From: Romanomermis culicivorax | Taxonomy: Eukaryota; Nematoda; Enoplea; Mermithida; Mermithidae | Assembly: GCA_963922205.1 (NCBI GenBank) | Contig: CAWUHX010000252.1 | Location: 372,001 to 436,000 of the forward strand | Direction: 5' to 3' | DNA: 64,000 bases | Shown here: positions 28,095 to 40,085 of the stretch, piece after piece | Position numbering within the stretch: the stretch's first letter is position 1 | How the letters are laid out: each line of letters opens with the position of its first letter | Program-made: the position numbers and the translations under genes | The notes under the pieces: model-generated | Told to the model about the DNA's origin: nothing | What the model saw: the letters and a program-made list of their open reading frames with translations, nothing else | The model's database searches: none

Positions 28095-28317
28095 TGTTAG
28101 GGGGTTCCCATTTGACCCCTAGTTTCAGCTGAATGCTGTCACTGAAAAACGTCAAATCTTTCATTTTCAGCTCATTTTTCGACCCAAAAAGCTGCCAGCT
28201 GCCTCTCTCTCCAGGGGGTTTTCCGTCTCCCTCAAAATTTTAGGGCTGCTCAAGTCAGCTCACGAGCTGCTGATGACTGTAAGCAGTAGGTATAACAAAA
28301 ACTTCAGCAGTTATACG

Positions 28318-29260
28318 CCACCGTTTTTTTCTTCAAAGATTTTTCCCACATGAGAACCGGACCCAGAATTTTTTTCCTCATTTTCCAAAAATTTTCCACA
28401 TTTTTGAAACCGCTCAAAATGTGGCCACGGATGCTTTTTTCTGCGTTTTAGGAGCATACCCATGCATTCTGATATTTTTGGAGTGAGAAACCTGCAAAAA
28501 TGAGGAAAAATTTGAAAAAATTCTAATCAAGTCAGTCAAATTGAGCTCATGAATGACAGATTGGTGTTCTACAGGAACTGAAAACTTATTAGCGATGGAG
28601 TTCTCATGAATTTATCTGTTATTAACATTTCTGTGGTTCTGATCAGAATTATCCAATTTTATTCATTACAAGTCCGGCGCGGAGCGCGGAAAAAATGTTT
28701 GGTTTTTCACTTTCTAAAACGCTGGAAAATGAACTTTCAAAACGTTGAGAAATAAATTAAAATCAAACTGATAAAGTGAAATTTGTTCCCATTCGGGCGC
28801 GAAGCGCCGGATGAATTTTCGTGTTTTTATATTATAAAATGCTAGAAAATAAATCTCTGCAACAAATATTCGTGAATAGAAGCTGCTAAATTGCAGTCTA
28901 AAATGATGTATTCAATTTCCATCGTCAATAAGCGCAAAAGTTCATGTTGCAACCGTCTGAGAAATTCCAAGCCCCGAGAGAAAAACTTGAGAGAATTGAC
29001 GAAAAATCTCTATATTTTCGGCGAAATACTGATTGTTAACGATTAAAAAATGAGACGAGCTTACTTGATTGATAGAAACTGTTGAACACTAATTACTTAA
29101 TGGAAGTAGATATGCTAACGGCCGCGCCTGATAGCAAATAATGATTATTATACCTATGACCGGCGCCAAGCGCCGGAAAATTTTGAGATTTTGACGGCTT
29201 GACCTTTTAAAGTTCATTAAAATGCATTTTTTCACTTTTGAATTTCCCAAAAATTTCTCC
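28318..29260 (-). mobile_element. Inverted relative of the hAT element at 4813-5751
   Basis: The reverse complement follows 4813-5751 over most of its length. Shared landmarks are TTAGCATATCTACTTC (as GAAGTAGATATGCTAACG-like at 29105), the TGAGAACCGGA block at 28350, and three palindromes of the CCGGCGC...GCGCCGG type near 28682, 28803 and 29168. Terminal repeats and target duplication were not resolved. Confidence 0.7.
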
Positions 29261-29345
29261 ACAAAAATTTCTCTCCCATTTGAGAAAAAACGTTGGTTAC
29301 AAGTAATGCTGTGTATTGCTCACTCATGAGCAGTAGTAACAAATT

Positions 29346-29424
29346 GGAAAAAAATGCCTTTTTTGGGAAAAATTTCGACTTTTTTCGACCCCCTCCCCAA
29401 CTGGTCGGACCTCTTACAGGTATG
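29346..29424. mobile_element. Right-end fragment of the CATACCTGT MITE family
   Basis: It matches the right part of 27889-28094, including GGGAAAAATTTCGACTTTTT and the terminal ACAGGTATG. The left half is missing. Confidence 0.6.
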
Positions 29425-29961
29425 ATTCAGATAATAACTGCAATCAGCCAAAAAACAATTCAAACATGAGTTAAATTTATTGATATGAATTTTTAGCTTT
29501 TAAGATAACTCAACTCAACAAAACAGTCATACGATGCAAACCGAATCGAATAACGATAAAAGTTTCCTGAATTGGAAATTTACGAAGCATTCGATTTGTT
29601 TGTTGTGTTGTGTAATCTCATCTCAAATCTGTTGTCATGTCAGTGTCAGCAGAGCATGCATAGCAGTAACTACAATTGGCTCAACTCTCAATTTATTGTT
29701 AAATCAGGTAGAAGTTCGTAATTCTTGAGAACAAACTACTGGGAAAAAATGAATTTTTTGCTTGAAAAAAAACCAAAAATGCCAAATTTTCAAACCCCAA
29801 AAAAACCCATCAACCCAAAACCCAATGCCCGCCAACCCTACTTAACAGTTTTTAAGATATCAGAAAGGACGAAGAAGCCGGGGAAAACAATTGAACAAAA
29901 CATGTAGTGACTGTACGGTATGAGCATTTTTAAGCGAAAAAACCAACTGGGGAAAAATGGG
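29425..29961. other. Unassigned AT-rich stretch
   Basis: A short plus-strand frame (29534-29728) has no recognisable feature. Nothing else is seen. Confidence 0.3.
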
Positions 29962-30112
29962 CATACCTGTAATTGGGGGGGGGCAACCTTGGCCAACCAT
30001 ATACCCAACCCCCCCCCCCCAGTTTGGAAAAAATTTGCAAAAAAGTGTATGTTTTTTAGCCTTTTTTGGGAAAAATTTCGACTTTTTTCGACCCCTTCCC
30101 CCAAATTTCGGA
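29962..30112. mobile_element. Left-end fragment of the CATACCTGT MITE family
   Basis: It begins CATACCTGTAATTGGGGG and runs through the C-run, the TTTGGAAAAAAT block and the TTTCGACTTTTTTCGACCCC block. It then stops without the usual ACAGGTATG end. Confidence 0.6.
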
Positions 30113-30312
30113 TTTACCCCAGCGTTTTTTGTGCACGGACATTTGTGCCCATTGGCACAAAGTGCCAAAAAAATTTGTGCCAATGGCACAAAAAATTTTT
30201 TCCAGCCTAAAAACATACTGGAAACCTTTAAAAAGTTTAATGCCAAATGTTTGATAAAAACATACTTAACCAAAGATATTTTCGCCGCACAAATTTGCAT
30301 AAAAATCGTGCC
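30113..30312. repeat. Palindromic stretch beside the MULE
   Basis: TTGTGCCAATGGCACAA near 30176 is a near-perfect palindrome. It faces a related copy, TTGTGCCCATTGGCACAA, near 30144. The segment ends with AATCGTGCC (30304-30312), the left target duplication of the MULE. Confidence 0.5.
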
Positions 30313-33300
30313 GGCAGTGTCTATTAGCCGGATACGGCGAATATAATATTTTATATTTGCAGTATACTGTTAATAGTGCTTGCTATATAAGACCTACTAT
30401 TAGCCGTACGAAAAGTACAGTATATCTCATCTTACTTATTTTTTTTGATATTTGAAACTTGCGGATCAGATTGCATATTTGTCAGCTGTCACCTATTCAG
30501 CCTGGCACATTGCATACAGTTTATATTTTCATAATTATCCTAATTTGTGTACAAATTTGTCAAAATCCATTCGATTTACATGATAAACTGGTCGATATCA
30601 ATATATGAGGAAACTTTTGTGCACAATATAGCTTAATTTTTCGATGATTTTCAGGAAAGATTGTTATGTACAAGCCATTGAACTTCATAATTTGCACAAA
30701 ATGCTGCAGCCGAAGATTATTGACCTGTCCACTGTAGACGCTTCGAAAGCTTTAGTAGCTGGTTCGGTTTTTGGTTGCTTCCAAGATCTCGCCAAAGCCA
30801 TCGACAGCTAGAAAGTGAAACTTTTCAGTCATTTTCAATCGAGTCCAGTAAACGTTTTCATAACGATGAAAAGAAATTTGTTTTTTCGAAGCTTGTTCCA
30901 GTTTGCAGGAATGGTATTCGTCGTAGGGAAACTGGCATAGGCCTACGACCCAATCAAAGTTATTTCGGAGCTATGGGGTGTAGCTGTCGTTTGAATATTA
31001 ATTTCAGTAATGCAGAAAATAAACTGAAAGTCACCCACTCGAATTTTAAACATAATCACGAAGTTTCTGAAGAATTATTGTCTCATTTCCCACATAAAAG
31101 AAGATTAGACGGAGATGCAAGAGATTTCATTGTAAAAGCAGCCCAGTTGGGAGCTAATGTAAAATTAATTGCGGAGGAAATTCGCTCCACTGAAGGTAAA
31201 CAAGTGACTAATCATAATATTAGAAACATCATAGATGCTGCTCGCAGTTCTGAGAAAGCAAACGAAGTTTCCAAAACCATTTATTTTCTTGAAAATGTGA
31301 AAAAGATTGATCCAGGCTCGTATCTCAAAGTTATATCAGACCCACAATCGAATATTGTGGATATAATCTTTTTTCAAACTAGTCTCATGCGTCAATGGTT
31401 TATCGAATTTCCAGAATTAGTTGAAGTAGATGGAACTTATCATTTAAAAACCATCAACTATGTTCTTTTTTTATTCACTGCGCTAGATAAGAATCGTATC
31501 AGTCGCATTGTTGCTGCAGCATTTTTGAGCTCGGAGACTGAATATCTAGTGACATCTTGTTTCGAACAGTTTAAAATCAGTAATCAGAATAGCGTAGACA
31601 AAATTAAAATTGTTGTTTTGGACAAAGATTTTGAGTCCGTTAAGGCGGCTCAGAATACTTTCCAGAACGCAACTGTTTTACTAAGTATGGTTCATGTTGA
31701 GCGAAATTTTCAGAAAATTGTTCGTGAAATAAAGTTTACCCCTAGTGAGTCATGTGAGATAGGCAAGTCTAATTTGACTTTACAGAATATCAAAGAACGT
31801 GCATTGACGTTGCTGAAAAGACTATTACACGCAAGAAAGTTTGATGTCTTTGATAACAGTTGGACTGAGCTTCTGAATGATAAATTAATCCCAAGTCATT
31901 TCGAAGAAATTTTCACATTTAACTGGATGAGTTGAGAGGAAATGTGGGCTTATGTCTTTCGGAAAAATCTCACGAATTTTGGAATTAATGATACTAATCA
32001 GATTGAAGCACAAAATAAACATATCAAGGACGTAATAAATCCGTATTCGCGGATGTCGTTATGCATCGAAAATCTGATAAAATTTATTTCTATGCATACG
32101 TTCAATGTAAAGCATCGGGACGTGGAAAAATGTAAAGGCAAAATTATTCCCAACATTCCTTCATCAGAACAACAAGAATTTCTGTTCAAACGTTTCACCG
32201 ATTTTGCTGCTTCTAAGCTCAGTGCAAAATATAATTTGTTTCAGAGAGACCTTCGAAAATTTCAGATCATCAACAATGATGGAGCGACTAATGTTTCCAA
32301 AACGGATTCTGACTCCAAATATAACATTATACAGGATCGCAAATGTTCTTGTGAATTTTTCTGTCATTTTGAGTTGCCTCGTCGTCACATTATGGCTGTT
32401 AGAAATTCGGAAAATTTAGAAATATTCAATTTGAACCTTATTTCACAACGTTTCCAACGGTTTAAATTCGTTACGTCTGTTCCTGATAACTTCAGTCATG
32501 ATCCACTGTTGGAAAAAATTCACGAAAATTCTATCGCAATAGATAGTTCAAAAAATAGAATTTTGTCTGTAAATGAAAAATACAACAAAATGTTGAAACT
32601 AGCCCAGTGAGTTTGTGACGCCTGCAGCGAATTAAGTTTCACAGAATTTGAAAAGCAATATGAACATGTGAAAAAAATCTTTCAATAGCCTGAATACATC
32701 TGAGCCTATGTCGATGGTTATTTCAAAAACTGATGAACTGGTGGAAAAAAGCCTCGATTTGGAAACAGCAAATGCTGAAACTGATGTTAGCATGTCGAAA
32801 ACTGGAAGCATATTGAGCGATCTTTTACCATCAGTGTCAAACCACAATGTTGAGACGAGATCTGATGATTTTAGTGAGGCTTCGGAGTTCAAAAATGATC
32901 AAGACTCACCAGATCAGTTACTTTCTTTTAGAAAACAGCGTAAGATCATAGGCAATGTAAAGGGTTTGACGGAGAGGCAAAGGTGTTTTCAGATTTGATC
33001 CGACTATTTTTCAACAGCGATTATTCATCTCCACCAACCCAACGTTTGAAAAAAAACAAAATGGCCGTTTTGTGCAAATTATGAAGTTCAATGGCTTGTA
33101 CATAACCATCGATCCTGAAAATCATCGAAAAATTAAGCTATATTGTGCACAAAAGTTTCCTCATATATTGATATCGACCAGTTTATCATGTAAATCGAAT
33201 GGATTTCAATAAATTTGTACACAAATTAGGATAATTATGAAAATATAAACTGTATGCAATGTGCCAGACTGAACAGGTAACAGCTGACAAATATGCAATC

Positions 33301-33457
33301 TGATCCGCAAGATGTAAATATCAATAAAAAATAAGTGAGATGAGATATACTGTACTTTTTGTACGGCCAATAGTAGGTCTTATATAGCAGGCACTATTAA
33401 CAGTATACTGCAAATATAAAATATTATATTCCCCGTATCCGGCTAATAGACACTGCC
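30313..33457 (+). mobile_element. MULE (Mutator-like) transposon copy 1
   Basis: It has perfect 9-bp target duplications AATCGTGCC at 30304-30312 and 33458-33466. Terminal inverted repeats of about 390 bp (30313-30702 and 33066-33457) begin GGCAGTGTCTATTAGCCGG. It encodes one transposase gene on the plus strand. Nine-base duplications and long TIRs are the hallmark of the Mutator superfamily. The right TIR overlaps the C-terminal coding end. Confidence 0.95.
30655..33000 (+). pseudogene. MULE transposase with FLYWCH/FAR1-like N-terminus
   Basis: Coding-like sequence starts after a possible splice acceptor at 30654. The N-terminal part resembles a FLYWCH/FAR1 (WRKY-GCM1) zinc-binding fold: VCRNGIRRRETGIGLRPNQ, GCSCRLNI, then NFKHNHE. 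The MULE DDE core follows: first Asp in VEVDGTYHLKT (31420), second Asp in VVLDKDFESV (31619). A SWIM-type cluster reads CSCEFFCHFELPRRHIM (32344); the third Cys expected in LPCRHI is Arg. Frame breaks occur near 30806, a TGA at 31933-31935, near 31950, at 32608 and near 32670. The acidic C-terminus ends in 32708-32998. The product is inactive as it stands. Confidence 0.85.
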
Positions 33458-33723
33458 AATCGTGCCAATAGCCGTACGTAAAGTACAGTATATCTCATCT
33501 TACTAATTTTTTATTGATATTTACATCTAGTGGATCAGATTGCATATTTGTCAGCTGTTACCTATTCAGCCTGGCACATTGCATACAGTTTATATTTTCA
33601 TAATTATCCTAAATTGTGTACAAATTTGTTAGAATCCATTCGATTTACATGATAAACTGGTCGATATCAATATATGAGGAAACTTTTGTGCACAATATAG
33701 CATAATTTTTCGATGACTTTCAG

Positions 33724-33831
33724 GATGGATTGTTATGTACAAGCCATTGAACTTCATAATTTGCACAAAATGCTGCAGCCGAAAATTATTGACCTGTCCA
33801 CTGTAGATGTTTCGAAAGCTTTAGTTGCTGG
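33724..33831 (+). pseudogene. MULE copy 2 transposase, N-terminal fragment
   Basis: This encodes the first residues (CYVQAIELHNLHKMLQPK...) before the LTR-type insertion. The same residues are encoded at 30660-30760 in copy 1. Confidence 0.7.
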
Positions 33832-35255
33832 TGTCACGTGCCGCTCAATTTCTCCGACGTCACGTGATTCAAATCATGTCAACAATTTATTTTTTCATGT
33901 TTCGTTTATTACTCGATCATGTTTTTGTTTATTTCATTTTTGCACATGCATTTTGTGTTCGTTTTTATATTTTCATGCATTTCTATGTTTCGTTTTGTTG
34001 TATTTTTATTTCTTTATGAGCGCGGGCTACAGTAGGCCCTTTAGCTAAAAACTTCCGCCAGTCATGCTCCACGAGCACATGGCTATTTTTGGTGCACTCC
34101 ATGCACCTCTTATCATCAAAAATTAGCGTCGTTTTTGTTACGCAAAAATGACTAGCTAAGAAGTTTAGCTAAAGACGTTCATATGCTTAGCATAGGCACT
34201 GCAGTCGGCCTCAGTGCTAAATGCATGTGAACGAAAAATGTCTATGTGCTCATAGGCATCTTCTGCATCGCGTCTAGCTGCAGAAGTTAGCTTGGACGCC
34301 GAGAAACTCCGCCCAAGCTGCAGCTGTAGCCAAACATGTCCTTAAAAGGACATGTTTCTTTAGTTCTTGGCTCATTCTTGGGTTCACCAAGCTTCCGTCG
34401 GGTTGTAACTCCGCGTCCGCCGCCTTCATTTAAATTTGCATATTTTATTATACACCTGTGCGTCCGCCGCCTTATTTCCAAATAAATTTGCATAAATTTA
34501 TATCCCTTTACTGCGTCCGCCGCTTACCCGTCTACAGTACCCGCTGCCCATCAGTGCCAGGTGCCCGACCGCCCTGGTTCGAGAAGAAACGTTGGAGAAT
34601 CGCCTCCCGATCGCCGCCACTTGCCGCTAGGACTCGTGTGGATCGCATCCCCCTGCGCCAGTGCCAGAAGACCGAAAGTATCCAGGGACTTGCCGCCCGA
34701 TTCGTCGAATCGCTTGAGAAACAGGACTAGGTGAGTCTTCTCAGGGGATTATTGTTATTTGTGGGGTATTTGTTGGGAAATCCTTCCTAAGTCGGTTTCC
34801 CAAGTTTTCTACAGATAAGTAGGGCCCCCCACCTCTCAGGTTCGGGCTAAAAGGGGCTGTCTGGTTCATAATCTGGTCCCACAAATTAGGTCATTTTATG
34901 GGTGACCCTGTCCCCACTCTCACTGAGTAGGACTCAGGCATTGTCGCACCTAGCCTGGCAGCGTTGTCGATTACCCTACAGCAAGACCCCAAGGACAACA
35001 CCAGAGAACCAACTATAGACCTCTCTATAGCCACCATTCGCCAGGTTAGGCCCCAACGCCAACCAGGGAAGCCTGGGGAAAATGCCAGTATCCATCAGGA
35101 GTCACAGCCTATTACTCACTGTAATAGGATCAATCTGATATGGTTCACCATCAATGAGATGTCTAAAACACGGTATTACCTGATGAGATACCCAAACCTC
35201 CCCAGCTCTCCCAAAATAAACATGTCATACACGTGACATGGCGTAAAATGTGACA
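33832..35255. mobile_element. LTR-type element (solo LTR or similar), 1424 bp
   Basis: It starts TGTCACGTGCCGC and ends ATGTGACA. CTGG is duplicated at 33828-33831 and 35256-35259. MULE copy 1 gives the empty site, so the ends are certain to the base. The inside is GC-richer than the neighbourhood from 34390 to 34730 and repeats GCGTCCGCCGCC three times. A 90-codon plus-strand frame (34458-34730) is Arg/Pro-rich and unrecognised. The TG...CA ends and 4-bp duplication fit an LTR. At 1.4 kb, a solo LTR or small non-autonomous retroelement is most likely. Confidence 0.75.
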
Positions 35256-35259
35256 CTGG

Positions 35260-36833
35260 TTCGGTTTTTGGTTGCTTCCAAGATCTCGCCAAAGCCATCA
35301 AACGGCTAGAAAGTGAAACTTTTCAGTCATTTTCAATCGAGTCCAGTAAACGTTTTCATAACGATGAAAAGAAATTAGTTTTTTCAAAGCTTGTTCTAGT
35401 TTGCAGGAATGGTATTCATTGTAGGGCAACTGGCATAGGCCTACGACCCAATCAAAGTTATTTCGGAGCTGTGGGGTGTAGCTGTCGTTTAAATATTAAT
35501 TTCAGGAATGCAGAAAATAAACTGAAAGTCACCCGCTCGAATTTTAAACATAATCACGAAGTTTATGAAAAGAATTATTGTCTCATTTCCCACATAAAAG
35601 AAGATTAGACGGAGATGCAAGAGATTTCATTGTAAAAGCAGCCCAGTTGGGAGCTAATGTAAAATTAATTGCGGAGGAAATTCGCTCCACTGAAGGTAAA
35701 CAAGTGACTAATCATAATATTAGAAACATCATAGATGCTGCTCGCAGTTCTGAGAAAGCAAACGAAGTTTCCAAAACCATTTATTTTCTTGAAAATGTGA
35801 AAAAGATTGATCCAGGCTCGTATCTCAAAGTTATATCAGACCCACAATCGAATATTGTGGATATAATCTTTTTTCAAACTAGTCTCATGCGTCAATATGG
35901 TTTATCGAATTTCCAGAATTAGTTGAAGTAGATGGAACTTATCATTTAAAAACCATCAACTATGTTCTTTTTTTATTCACTGCGCTAGATAAGAATCGTA
36001 TCAGTCGCATTGTTGCTGCAGCATTTTTGAGCTCGGAGACTGAATATCTAGTGACATCTTGTTTCGAACAGTTTAAAATCAGTAATCAGAATAGCGTAGA
36101 CAAAATTAAAATTGTTGTTTTGGACAAAGATTTTGAGTCCGTTAAGGCGGCTCAGAATACTTTCCAGAACGCAACTGTTTTACTAAGTATGGTTCATGTT
36201 GAGCGAAATTTTCAGAAAATTGTTCGTGAAATAAAGTTTACCCCTAGTGAGTCATGTGAGATAGGCAAGTCTAATTTGACTTTACAGAATATCAAAGAAC
36301 GTGCATTGACGTTGCTGAAAAGACTATTACACGCAAGAAAGTTTGATGTCTTTGATAACAGTTGGACTGAGCTTCTGAATGATAAATTAATCCCAAGTCA
36401 TTTCGAAGAAATTTTCACATTTAACTGGATGAGTTGTAAGGAAATGTGGGCTTTATGTCTTTCGGAAAAATCGCACGAATTTTGGGATTAATGATACTAA
36501 TCAGATTGAAGCACAAAATAAGCATATCAAAGACGTAATAAATCCGTATTCGCGGATGTCGTTATGCATTGAAAATCTGATAAAATTTATTTCTATGCAT
36601 ACGTTCAATGTAAAGCATCAGGAATACGTGGAAAAATGTAAAGGCAAAATTATTCCCAACATTCCTTCATTAGAACAAAAAGAATTTCTGTTCAAACATT
36701 TCGCCGGTTTTGCTGCTTCTAAGCTCAGTGCAAAATATAATGTTTCAGAGAGACCTCCGAAAATTTCAGATCATCAACAATGATGGAGCGACTAATGTTT
36801 CCAAATCGGATTCTGACTCCAAATATACCATTA
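35260..36833 (+). pseudogene. MULE copy 2 transposase, DNA-binding and DDE part
   Basis: It parallels copy 1 from SVFGCFQDL through the FLYWCH-like region, both DDE Asp motifs and into the region before the SWIM cluster. Breaks differ from copy 1: frameshifts near 35570 and 35896, and near 36482 where the frame ends after SHEFWD. At 36435 it keeps TGT where copy 1 has the TGA stop. The two copies thus decayed separately after a shared start. Confidence 0.85.
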
Positions 36834-38570
36834 CTAGTTTATTAGAAAATGCCCCGATGGGGCAGAAAAAAGGAGAATATACTTGCTTTGACAGTTGCCA
36901 TGGTAGAAAAAGAAGTGGACTAGATTTTTGAGAACTTGGGTCAAGGTTGGGAAAAATTCACTTCTTTTATATTGGATTTTCATTCTTTCTCAAAAAAAAT
37001 TGTCTATGTCTGTGAAAAAGTATATTCTGCAGCACGTGCATTTTGTCCTTCAACTGGCATCAACTACAGTAAACTTTTCCTATATCAAAATTATATGCAC
37101 CTGACTTCAAGTGTAAAGAAATGGTAAACCGACAGCATTCTAACTTCCGACCAATTCAAAACTTCTGCCTTTCACACTAGCTGAAAAATAGTGAGGGAGG
37201 CATATTATAGTCATTTTCAGAACTACAAAGGAACCTGAGGTTCGTTGCACTAACCCAACATGAAGATAATTTCAACATCGGGATTAAATTAATGATCTTG
37301 AGTTTGAGCTATTCACAATGTCCAAATTATTTTCTTCCAATGCACAAATCATACTCACTTCAGGATTAACTAAAACTGAGGTTTAAGTTCGGGTTTGGGA
37401 ATTGCAGAAATTTTTATATTTATTTGCTTTAGAGATGAGAAAATTATGCGAAAATTTTAGTGCAACCCAACAGCTCGAGCTGGGGATGATCTCGACATTG
37501 AGCTCATTATGAACCGGATGACATTAAAATTATACCGAACTTGAGATCAAACTGAGTGGCCTTTTTGTTCGAGATTACCATGAGCTTGAGCTCAGACCCC
37601 TTTAGTGCAACTGGAATTTGGTTACAGTGATTGGGCACCGATCTGCAAATGGGAGAACAGAGTAAAGCATACAAAAACGCACCTGATTTAGGCCTGCCTA
37701 TATCAGGAGTGTGCGCGAAATCACCTACCCGGTTCTCCCGGACTCTACTCGCACTCCCATGGCAACAGTACGACTTTTTTGAAAGCAAGATCGGAGCGAC
37801 AAAGATGGGTGAAATTGCTTCCCATTTGCAATCCCGCAAAAAGCGCTTTTTCTGCAAATTTCAGTTTAAATCTGTGAATGATGCTCTCAAAAACTGTGAA
37901 TGATGCTATTTTGTTCAATAGTCAAATAGAAGAGAATAAATTTGTTTCTAGTTTGCAATCGGTAGAACTTACGGAGTGAATTCTATGCGATATGTCATAT
38001 AAAATGAGTGAATGAAACGTATCTTGCAGAATCAATTTAGTTCTTAGAAGACTTTGTGCTGTAGCTCTTTTTCTAAAAAAGCTGAATGGGATTTTATAAG
38101 CCACTTTCCCACATGATTCCTTTTGTTGACACCAAATTCAGTAAAAATGTTTAACACAGTTGGAAGCAAACATGTGTGAGAGGGGACATGGGGGTACAAA
38201 TTTCCACGAGGGTTTTGGAACTGGAAAATTTGTTATGCAAAAAATTTTTTGGTCAACCTTTTTTTGAATTTTTTGTCTCAGAAAATGCTAAAACATCAAG
38301 GTCCACGCCTGTACCCTCCTAAAAATTTCAGAGATGCACATGGTTGGTTGGAAGGTGTGTTGATGCACTCAGCTGCAGAATATACTTTTTCACAGACATA
38401 GACAATTTTTTTGAGAAAGAATGAAAATCCAATGTAAAGGAAGTGAATTTTTCCCAACTTTGACCCAAGTTCTCAAAAATCTAGTCCACTTCTTTTTCTA
38501 CCATGGCAACTGTCAAAGCAAGTATATTCTCCTTTTTTCTGCCCCATCGGGGCATTTTCTAATAAACTAG
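36834..38570. repeat. Inverted-repeat segment inside the Helitron
   Basis: The first roughly 230 bp (36834-37060) recur inverted at 38340-38570. Each end carries the hairpin plus CTAG. The segment between is unique. The same segment at 41191-46537 lies in the opposite orientation relative to the array that follows it. Confidence 0.85.
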
Positions 38571-38849
38571 TTCACCTCTTTTTAGTGGGCCTCAACCATG
38601 CACGAAAACCTTCATAGAAGCACATTGAAGTTTTAAATTTGGTCATCTGCCCTTCAAAAAAGCAATAAAAAAAATTCAAGCAACAAATTCTCACCTCCGG
38701 CAAAAGTAAAGGATGTGTAAACCGCATATTACTTTAAAAACGTTGTAAAGATACTGAAAGGTGACCATATCTATTGAATTCCTCATGGTTTAGAATCCTT
38801 CAACCAAAAAAATCGCAGAAATACATTTGTTTACACTCAATATGAATTA

Positions 38850-39590
38850 GTGTGTAAAGTGATCACTTTCATTAAATTCCCAGTGGTCGAAAACCCCTCC
38901 CTCAAAAAAACTCACGAAAACAGGCTTGGTTAAATCCGGAATAATTTTTTTGTGTAAAGTGACACATCCATTGAATTCCCCGTAGTCGAAAACCCCTTCC
39001 ATAAAAATCACGAAAATACGCTTGTTTACACCCGCGATAGTTTTTTTTTTGTAAGATGATCGCATTCATCAAATTCTCCGTGATCGAAAACCCCGCCCAC
39101 CAGGAAATCACGAAAATACGTTTGTTTACAACCGGGATAACTTTTTGTGTAAAGTGATCGCATTTGTCAAATTCCCTGTGGTCGAAAACCCCTTCCAGCA
39201 AAAAATCACGAAAATACGTTTGTTTACACACTGGATAATTTTCGGTGTAAAGTGATCACATTCATTGAATTCCTCATGGTCGAAAATCCCATCCACAATA
39301 AAATTACGGCAGTACGCTTGTTTACACCGTGGATGATTTATTTGTGTAAAGTGAGGACGTCTATTGAATTCCCCGCAGTCGAAAACTCCCACCACTGAAA
39401 AATCAAAGAAATACGCTTGTTTACACCCGGGATAATTTTTCGTGTAAAGTAAGGGCGTCTATTGAATTCCCCGCGGTCGAAAACTCCCTCCACTGAAAAA
39501 TCACGGAAATACGCTTGTTTACACCCGGGATAATTTTTTGTGTAAAGTGACTGCATCCATCAAATTCCCAATGGTCGAAAACCCTTGCAG
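38850..39590. repeat. Tandem array of a ~98-bp unit (about 8 copies)
   Basis: The block GTGTAAAGTGA or close variants recurs near 38852, 38950, 39050, 39138, 39244, 39342, 39441 and 39541. Each unit also has TTGAATTCCCC, GGTCGAAAACCCC, a CACGAAAATACGCTTG block and TTTACAC about 18 bases before GTGTAAA, able to form a hairpin. Related arrays lie at 46786-47280 and 58630-59090. Confidence 0.9.
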
Positions 39591-40085
39591 CCCAAAAATC
39601 TCAATAAGGCTACAGGTTTATTTGAAACTGCTAAAAAATTAGTAGTGCATTATGCTGCAAAAAATTATTTTTTTGAACCCATAGTATTATATAACAAAAT
39701 TGGGAAATTTGGCGTTTTCCAGGACTTTGGACAACCATATAATTGAATTGAGGCCATATTTCAAAAAAAGAAAAATTCGCATTTGAGATTACACCCCCAA
39801 GATGCTTAGGCCGAAGTATGTAGGTTAGATATGGCACACCGATTGCTGGGCATGGTGGAACTGGGGGGCCTTAAAAAGTGCGTTTTTTACCTATTTTTGG
39901 GGCCCCACCGAGCACCACTTGCAGATAGAGGCGAAATGACGAAAGGCACCCCATAGTTTGCCCCTATGCCCGATATTATGCAAAAAACCCGAAGGTTCTA
40001 GCTCTCACCGTTTTGGCTCTAAGGGGGGGACATGAAATTTGGGGGCCAAGTATATTATAGGTTGACGCTGTCGCGCCACCTATGA

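Larger units (their letters stand above)
36834..40085 (-). mobile_element. Non-autonomous Helitron
   Basis: Read on the minus strand it begins TCATAGGTGGCGCGACAG at 40085 and ends AATAAACTAG at 36834. A hairpin (TGCCCC-GAT-GGGGCA, 36850-36864) lies 12 bases before the CTAG end. It sits between A and T with no target duplication. MULE copy 1 shows the uninterrupted site (CATTATACAG). TC start, CTRR end, hairpin and A/T insertion without duplication are the canonical Helitron signs. No Rep/helicase gene is present. Confidence 0.9.

Noticed and set aside
27816..28122. Overlapping frames of 60-94 codons on both strands
   Set aside because: They run through the G and C homopolymer runs of the MITE and give Gly/Pro-rich chance peptides.
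33713..34048. 111-codon frame ending in a Phe/Cys/Tyr-rich membrane-like tail
   Set aside because: It joins the MULE N-terminal codons to T-rich sequence of the inserted element; a chance fusion.
38847..39556. Overlapping minus-strand frames across the tandem array as real repeat proteins
   Set aside because: Unit length varies around 98, frames shift between units and no start is convincing; kept only as a finding, not as genes.
38850..39590. CRISPR-like array
   Set aside because: Units are ~98 bp, contiguous and diverged throughout, without separate constant repeats and variable spacers; the context is eukaryotic.
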